DNA of 48,036 nt. It comes from Thermoanaerobacteraceae bacterium (lineage in GTDB: Bacteria > Bacillota > Thermoanaerobacteria > Thermoanaerobacterales > UBA4877). Shown here in pieces: positions 43,560 to 48,036 of this stretch; positions within the stretch are counted from its first letter, which is position 1, and each line of letters begins with the position of its first letter. The stretch spans positions 1-48,036 of the forward strand of contig JASEJQ010000013.1 of the NCBI GenBank assembly GCA_030016635.1, in the 5' to 3' direction. The notes under the pieces are model-generated. The model ran no database searches, was not told the origin of the DNA, and was given only the letters and a program-made list of their open reading frames with translations. Both the position numbers and the translations under genes were made by a program.

Positions 43560-44027
43560 ATGGAATTTACCCATTTCAATGAGGAAGGCCGGGCCAGGAT
43601 GGTAGACGTGAGCGATAAGGACATAACGGCCAGGGTGGCTGAGGCGAAGGGCACTATAGTCATGAAGCCAGATACCATAGACCTCATACGATCAGGGGGG
43701 ATTAAAAAGGGTGATGTGCTGGCTGTAGCACAGGTAGCCGGCATAATGGCCGCCAAGAAGACATCGGATTTAATCCCCATGTGTCACCCTATTATGACCA
43801 CAGGCATTGATATAGGCTTTACAGTACATGAAGACAGTATAGATGTGAGGGCTAAGGTAAAGACCATGGAGAGGACAGGCGTGGAGATGGAAGCCCTCGC
43901 TGCTGTATCTGTTGCCTGCCTCACAATTTATGATATGTGCAAGGCAGTAGACAGGGGAATGAGGATAGAAGATATAAGGCTTACGTACAAGTCCGGTGGG
44001 AAATCTGGAGAATATAAGGGGGAATAG
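43560..44027 (+). CDS. moaC: Cyclic pyranopterin monophosphate synthase MoaC
   Basis: MoaC converts the MoaA product to cyclic pyranopterin monophosphate. The 155-residue protein has the typical [18 protein letters not shown] near residue 14, [12 protein letters not shown] near residue 73 and the [20 protein letters not shown] region near residue 110 (given in parts of the family signature). A GTG at 43554 overlaps the moaA stop; ATG at 43560 with GGAGGG upstream is preferred. Confidence 0.96.
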   Translation: MEFTHFNEEGRARMVDVSDKDITARVAEAKGTIVMKPDTIDLIRSGGIKKGDVLAVAQVAGIMAAKKTSDLIPMCHPIMTTGIDIGFTVHEDSIDVRAKVKTMERTGVEMEALAAVSVACLTIYDMCKAVDRGMRIEDIRLTYKSGGKSGEYKGE

Positions 44028-44030
44028 AGT

Positions 44031-44465
44031 ATGGCAAGGGTTACCGCTGTAAATATCAGCCAGGAAAAGGGCGTGGTAAAGGAACCTATACCATTGGGGT
44101 ATTTTAAGGAAAATCATGGACTCATGGGGGATGCCCATGCAGGAGAATGGCACAGACAGGTGAGCCTATTAGGCCAGGAGAGCATAGACAAGATTGCTGC
44201 CTTGGGGATTGAGGGGCTTTGTACCGGAAAATTTGCAGAAAATCTCACGACCGAGGGTATAGACCTATACAGATATCCCGTTGGGACAAAGCTCAAGATA
44301 GGCGAAACCATTATGGAGATTAGCCAGATAGGGAAAAAATGCCATAAGAAATGTGCTATTTTTGAACAGGTGGGTGTATGTGCCATGCCCCTTGAGGGTG
44401 TATTTGCCAAGGTATTGAAAGGAGGATATATAAGGCCGGGAGATGAGATAGAGGTCCTGGAATGA
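44031..44465 (+). CDS. MOSC domain protein
   Basis: The 144-residue MOSC domain is of the type found alone next to moa genes, thought to carry sulfur or bind pterin cofactor. Seen are GYFKENHGLMGDAHAGEWHRQVSLL-type spacing near residues 23-47, the FAENLTTEGIDL region near 68 and the Cys-rich GKKCHKKCAIFE near 101, whose Cys residues could take part in sulfur handling. It is the last gene of the pterin operon and ends in a strong terminator. Its exact role is not established. Confidence 0.88.
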   Translation: MARVTAVNISQEKGVVKEPIPLGYFKENHGLMGDAHAGEWHRQVSLLGQESIDKIAALGIEGLCTGKFAENLTTEGIDLYRYPVGTKLKIGETIMEISQIGKKCHKKCAIFEQVGVCAMPLEGVFAKVLKGGYIRPGDEIEVLE

Positions 44466-44482
44466 TTTCCAGGGCTTTTTTT
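44456..44482 (+). terminator. Terminator of the pterin operon
   Basis: CCTGGAA (44456-44462) pairs with TTCCAGG (44467-44473), followed by GCTTTTTTTA. The MOSC gene's stop codon lies in the loop. Confidence 0.88.
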
Positions 44483-44542
44483 ATTGGAGTTTATCTGATA
44501 AAATAAATATAATTAAGACTCTGGGATAGAAAGACCACTTTC

Positions 44543-44749
44543 GGATGATAGTGGCATCCATGCACCTGGTCGTTCGTCTTGATACTCTATAAATTCGTGG
44601 CTTGCATTTCGCCGGGTACGCCTCCATTCGGCGTCCTTGCCTCAGGTCGGCTCATTTGACGTCCATGCCAAATGCCCCGGCTGCACTTGCCGCTCATTTA
44701 GAGTATCATAGACTCATTTTAAGGATGCATTTGATGCTCACCATCATCC
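44543..44749 (-). repeat. Dispersed palindromic repeat, copy C (207 nt)
   Basis: This is the reverse-strand copy of the element at 3489-3693, nearly the same length and alignable end to end. Its ends pair (GGATGAT...GCATC...ATGCA with TGCAT...GATGC...ATCATCC), as do TGATACTCT/AGAGTATCA and the GGCATTTG/CAAAT..GCC hairpin. Several stem positions differ from copy A on both sides, so pairing is kept. It fills most of the gap between the MOSC gene and the P-loop gene; what remains, 44750-44799, has a TATAAT (44772-44777) and the ribosome site of the next gene. Confidence 0.82.
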
Positions 44750-44799
44750 TTCATAAAAGTTCTCACACAAATATAATTGCGATTCTGGAGGAGAATATA

Positions 44800-45639
44800 G
44801 TGAAGGTATATGCGCTGGTAGGAGAAAGCGGAACAGGTAAAAGCCATAGAGCACAGCAGATAGCAGGCATGAAAAAAATAGAGTGTATAATAGATGATGG
44901 CCTTCTTATAAGAAATAACAGGATAGTTGCCGGAATTTCAGCCAAAAGAGAGAAGAGCAAGATTGCTGCTATAAGACGGGCAATCTTTATGGATAAATCC
45001 CATGCAGAAGAGGTAAGAGCGAAGATTAATGAGATACAACCCAGGAGCATACTGATACTGGGCACATCCGACAGGATGATTGAATCCATTATAAGTGCCC
45101 TGAACCTGCCTCCCGTGGATGAGGTCATAAGAATCGAGGATGTAGCTACGCCTGAAGAGATAGAGGCAGCCAAGCACACACGCCAGGCAGAGGGAATACA
45201 TGTGATACCCGTACCCACCTTTGAGGTAAAAAAACAGTTCTCTGGCTATTTCATAGATGCAGTAAAGATGTTCTTTACAGACAGCAAAAATAGGAACCGA
45301 TTTGTGGAAAAAGCTGTGGTCAGACCCACGTACAGTTACATGGGAAAGTATACCATATCGGAGACTGCAATTATCTCTATTGCTGCCCATGAGGCGGAAA
45401 GCGTTGAGGGAGTGGCCAGGGTATCGAGGGTGCTTATAAGCAATACCTCTGATGGTCTTAAATTGAGTTTGGAAATTATTGTAAACTATGGAGCGAATAT
45501 TGTGGCAGTCCTTACAAAGGTACAGGCTGCTGTAAGAAAAATGGTAGAAAATATGACGGCTCTCAATGTGGCAAATGTGGATGTTGTGGCAAAGGGCCTG
45601 GCCGTAAAAGACGTAAAGCAACTGGAGGGAAAGCATTGA
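44800..45639 (+). CDS. P-loop nucleotide-binding protein fused to an Asp23/Gls24 domain
   Basis: The product is 279 residues from a GTG start after GGAGGAG. An upstream in-frame ATG at 44602 is rejected because it lies inside repeat copy C. The N-terminal part has a Walker A (GESGTGKS near residue 8), a DDGLLI strand and a later ILILGTSDR segment, looking like a kinase- or ATPase-like fold. The C-terminal 100 residues (ISETAIISIAAHEAESVEGVAR...) match the Asp23/Gls24 (alkaline shock/envelope stress) family. The function is not known; the fused form is seen in Clostridia. It overlaps the methyltransferase gene by 4 nt. Confidence 0.82.
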   Translation: MKVYALVGESGTGKSHRAQQIAGMKKIECIIDDGLLIRNNRIVAGISAKREKSKIAAIRRAIFMDKSHAEEVRAKINEIQPRSILILGTSDRMIESIISALNLPPVDEVIRIEDVATPEEIEAAKHTRQAEGIHVIPVPTFEVKKQFSGYFIDAVKMFFTDSKNRNRFVEKAVVRPTYSYMGKYTISETAIISIAAHEAESVEGVARVSRVLISNTSDGLKLSLEIIVNYGANIVAVLTKVQAAVRKMVENMTALNVANVDVVAKGLAVKDVKQLEGKH

Positions 45640-46850
45640 GTAAAACAGTATTGAAGTTTGATAACATAGAAAAAATACAGCCAGTATGTCCGCATTTTGT
45701 CGAGTGCGGAGGCTGCGCATATCAGGATATACCTTATATCGAACAATTAAAAGCCAAAGAAGAATATATGAAGAGTCTTTTAATACAAAATGGTTTTTCC
45801 TTGGATATATATGAGGGAATAAAACCCAGCCCCGAGGTTTACGGCTACAGGAATAAGATGGAGTTCTCCTTCGGAGACTATAAAAAGGGAGGAGAACTTA
45901 CACTGGGTCTGCACAGAAAAGGAAGGTTTATGGATATATTGAGCACAGAATGCTGTAAGATTGTAGACGATGACTTTAATGCGATAGTTAAAAGCACCCA
46001 GGAATACTTCAGGAACAGCAGACTGCCACATTACAATAGAAAAACCCACAATGGATATCAACGCTTTCTTATAGTGAGGAAAGGAAAGAACACGGGAGAA
46101 ATACTTATAAATCTCGTAACCACGTCACAAGTGGAATTTGATCTTACCGGATACGTTGAGGAAATAAAAAGATTGAGACTTAGAGGTACGCTGACAGGCA
46201 TACTGCATACAGTAGATGATAGCCCATCCGATGCAATCAAACCAGAAAAAATTGAAACTCTTTTTGGCAGAGACTATATATATGAAAAAATTTTCGACTT
46301 CATGTTCAAGATATCTCCATTCTCATTCTTCCAGACCAACACAAAAGGAGCAGAAATTTTGTATGGCAAGGTCAGGGAATATGCGGGTGACATAAAAGGC
46401 AAGAAGATTTTAGACCTGTACTGCGGCACAGGCACCATAGGAATAACCCTTGCAAGGGATGCGAAAGAGGTATTGGGGATTGAGTTAGTTGATGAGGCAG
46501 TACAGGCCGCAAGAGAAAATGCCAAACTCAATAATATAGACAACTGCCAATTCTTTGTTGGTGACGCCTCTGAGGCTTTAAGTAGCATTGGTATGCGACC
46601 CGACATTGTTATTGTAGATCCACCCAGGCCAGGCATAGGAGTAAAGGCTATAGAGGATATTATCGGCCTGGCCCCTGATGTGATTGTATATGTATCCTGT
46701 AACCCTCTCCCACTCATGGAAGACTTGAAGGTTTTGAATAATGATTACTCGATTAAAAGAATCATTAATGTCGACATGTTTCCTTACACGGCACATGTTG
46801 AAGTTGTCGCTTTATTAGTTAGGAATATCAAGGGTTTCAACGATTTCTAA
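45636..46850 (+). CDS. RNA (uracil-5-)-methyltransferase, RlmD/RumA family
   Basis: This 404-residue SAM-dependent enzyme methylates C5 of a uridine in 23S rRNA (RlmC/RlmD) or tRNA. The N-terminal Fe-S ligands are CPHFVECGGC near residue 18 and the later CCKIV; then NKMEFSFG near 68; SAM motif LDLYCGTGTIG near 259; DPPRPGI near 328; and the catalytic-Cys motif YVSCNP near 350. The TRAM domain that many relatives carry in front is missing, since the protein begins only 17 residues before the first cluster Cys. The TTG start overlaps the previous stop. Target base and RNA cannot be told. Confidence 0.92.
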   Translation: MSKTVLKFDNIEKIQPVCPHFVECGGCAYQDIPYIEQLKAKEEYMKSLLIQNGFSLDIYEGIKPSPEVYGYRNKMEFSFGDYKKGGELTLGLHRKGRFMDILSTECCKIVDDDFNAIVKSTQEYFRNSRLPHYNRKTHNGYQRFLIVRKGKNTGEILINLVTTSQVEFDLTGYVEEIKRLRLRGTLTGILHTVDDSPSDAIKPEKIETLFGRDYIYEKIFDFMFKISPFSFFQTNTKGAEILYGKVREYAGDIKGKKILDLYCGTGTIGITLARDAKEVLGIELVDEAVQAARENAKLNNIDNCQFFVGDASEALSSIGMRPDIVIVDPPRPGIGVKAIEDIIGLAPDVIVYVSCNPLPLMEDLKVLNNDYSIKRIINVDMFPYTAHVEVVALLVRNIKGFNDF

Positions 46851-46859
46851 ATTAAAAAA

Positions 46860-46877
46860 GGGTGGTTTTTTCCACCC
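46860..46877. terminator. Bidirectional terminator between the methyltransferase and integrase genes
   Basis: GGGTGG and CCACCC form a 6-bp stem with a T6 loop. In the minus direction the stem is followed by TTTTTT, a good terminator for the integrase gene; in the plus direction it is followed by ATTTT, a weaker one. A second CCACCC at 46883-46888 and GGGTGG at 46901-46906 repeat the motif. Confidence 0.7.
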
Positions 46878-46896
46878 ATTTTCCACCCTAATTTTA

Positions 46897-48036
46897 TTAT
46901 GGGTGGCAAACTTTTTCAAATATATCAACTGTATTCTTTGACATTTTTTCAGTTGCATGAGTATAGGTGTCCATTGTGGTTGCAAGCCTGGAATGACCAA
47001 GTCTTTTTTGAACATCCTTCATGTTAGCACCATTTTCAATTAACAGGGTGGCATGAGTATGCCTTAAAGCATGGAAATTGAATTGAATCATTAGTTCATA
47101 GTTTATTACCCTGCTACAATATCTAATGGTTTCAGGTGTTACTAAAATTCCATCTTCCTTAGTACAAACAAAATGAATTTGTGAATCAGTGGTTTTATAA
47201 TCTTTTGTACCATCAACCGAATAAATCCTGTCATTCTTATCTTTATAGTAATAATTATAGAACTGACCATATTTCAAGCGGTTTTCCATTTGCCATTTTT
47301 TATGCTGTTTCAGGATATTAACCAAAGTATCACCAATAGGAATTTTACGAACAGATGAAGTTGTTTTAGTTGTTCCAAAATACCATTGCTTTCCTTTTTT
47401 AATCAGGATTTTATTAATATCAATAACTTTATTATCCAAGTCAATGTCATCCCAAGTTAAAGCACAGCATTCACCAACTCTTGTTCCTGTATGGTATGCA
47501 ATTTGTAATGGAATATAGAAAGAACTTCCCTGGGGGAATCTTTCAATAATCCTTTTGAATTCATCCTGGGAAAGAACCTTCCTATCAGTTTCAGCCTTCA
47601 TATTTTCATTCTTTGGAAGCTTTACATACTGCATTGGGTTTTCCCTGATAAATTTATAAGGGAAAACTGCTGCTTTAAATGAACCTGAAAGCACTGACAT
47701 AATATTAACCAGGTAATGCCTTGTAAAGCCCATATTGGACTTTTCATTCACAAATTGCTGAAGAACAGCAGGAGTAATAGACTTTAGTTTATATGAACCA
47801 AGGGCTGGTTTAATGTGGTTCTCAATAATTCTTTTATATCCATCAATAGTGTTATACTTACAATTCATTTCAACATAATTCTTTAGCCAATAATCCATGT
47901 AATCGGCAACAGAAATTTCACTTGGTTCAAATAACAGACCAGCATTTTCATATTCCTGAAGAGCTTTCCTTAAAGCTGCTTCAGCTTCCTTTTTTGTTTT
48001 TCCACCTTTTCTTTCAATCTTCTTTCTTTTCCCATT
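46897..48036 (-). CDS. Tyrosine-type site-specific integrase (N terminus cut by window edge)
   Basis: The open frame continues to the right edge without a start, giving at least 379 residues. The visible front (KKIERKGGKTKKEAEAALRK) resembles the end of an arm-type DNA-binding domain, followed by a SAM-like core-binding domain (DYWLKNYVEM...HIKPALG). The catalytic domain has TGTRVGECCALTWDDID (Arg), TTSSVRKIPI (Lys), HALRHTHATLL (H-x-x-R), LGHSRLATTMDTYTH (His and nucleophile Tyr). All catalytic residues are present. It is AT-rich compared with the neighbouring genes and looks like the integrase of a prophage or conjugative element whose body lies to the right. Confidence 0.95.
   Translation of the reverse strand, partial: NGKRKKIERKGGKTKKEAEAALRKALQEYENAGLLFEPSEISVADYMDYWLKNYVEMNCKYNTIDGYKRIIENHIKPALGSYKLKSITPAVLQQFVNEKSNMGFTRHYLVNIMSVLSGSFKAAVFPYKFIRENPMQYVKLPKNENMKAETDRKVLSQDEFKRIIERFPQGSSFYIPLQIAYHTGTRVGECCALTWDDIDLDNKVIDINKILIKKGKQWYFGTTKTTSSVRKIPIGDTLVNILKQHKKWQMENRLKYGQFYNYYYKDKNDRIYSVDGTKDYKTTDSQIHFVCTKEDGILVTPETIRYCSRVINYELMIQFNFHALRHTHATLLIENGANMKDVQKRLGHSRLATTMDTYTHATEKMSKNTVDIFEKVCHP

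Noticed and set aside
44602-44799. N-terminal extension of the P-loop/Asp23 gene from an upstream ATG
   Set aside because: The extension lies mainly inside repeat copy C and translates the repeat; a GTG with a strong GGAGGAG site at 44800 starts exactly at the Walker A domain.
44938-45720. A 260-codon open frame on the minus strand
   Set aside because: It is fully opposite the P-loop/Asp23 and methyltransferase genes, has a Cys/His/Tyr-rich composition typical of an antisense shadow, and has no ribosome site.

Overview
This window looks like a chromosomal segment of an anaerobic, low-to-mid GC Firmicute (Clostridia, Thermoanaerobacterales-like). Reasons: strong GGAGG-type ribosome sites, heavy use of ATA and AGG codons in the core genes, frequent GTG and TTG starts, a B. 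subtilis-type Fe-S PurF, Rex, a BioY/BirA-type operator, a guanine riboswitch, and many ferredoxin- and NADH-linked Fe-S enzymes. The taxon is inferred from gene content only.

Layout. (1) 1-3451: the end of a HydB/NuoF-type flavoprotein and a large [2Fe-2S]/GltD-like/ferredoxin/NuoG-like fusion, probably two subunits of a soluble NAD(P)H:ferredoxin oxidoreductase of the bifurcating (Hyd/Bfu-like) kind. (2) 3489-3693: first copy of a ~206-nt palindromic repeat. (3) 3940-10313: a complete type I restriction-modification operon (hsdM-hsdS-hsdR) with foreign codon use. (4) 10318-20775: guanine riboswitch followed by a tightly overlapping purine operon purE-C-S-Q-L-F-M-N-H-D, then a terminator. 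(5) 20766-24346: a small acidic protein, pepT, sfsA and an MFS transporter. (6) 24527-27146: the t6A cluster tsaE-tsaB-rimI-tsaD, meeting a convergent bioY that carries a BirA-type operator. (7) 27742-31971: a D-Ala-D-Ala-ligase-like ATP-grasp enzyme, a decayed stretch, a three-gene acyltransferase/DUF1405/2-hydroxyacid dehydrogenase operon, and rex. (8) 32119-44465: a structured 5' leader RNA, then a tungsten/molybdenum aldehyde oxidoreductase module: four-cluster ferredoxin subunit, AOR, MoaD-like carrier, HydC/HydB/HoxU-like diaphorase subunits, ThiF/MoeB-like activator, two MoeA proteins (one fused to a binding-protein domain), MoaA, MoaC and a MOSC protein. Repeat copy B lies between the two moeA genes and copy C follows the MOSC gene. 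(9) 44800-46850: a P-loop/Asp23 fusion protein and a 23S rRNA/tRNA uracil-C5 methyltransferase. (10) 46897-48036: a tyrosine integrase running off the right edge, probably the end of an integrated element.

How it fits together: the AOR region supplies the enzyme, its electron-transfer subunits to NAD, and most genes for making and loading the pterin cofactor, so it reads as a self-contained NAD-linked (possibly bifurcating) aldehyde oxidation system under a possible cofactor-sensing leader. The most interesting non-coding objects are the three-copy repeat with compensatory base changes in its stems, the AOR leader RNA, a perfect Shine-Dalgarno with no canonical start in front of the AOR ferredoxin gene, and a strongly over-represented GGCCAGG word spread over the core genes but nearly absent from the restriction island. 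No rRNA, tRNA or CRISPR array was seen.
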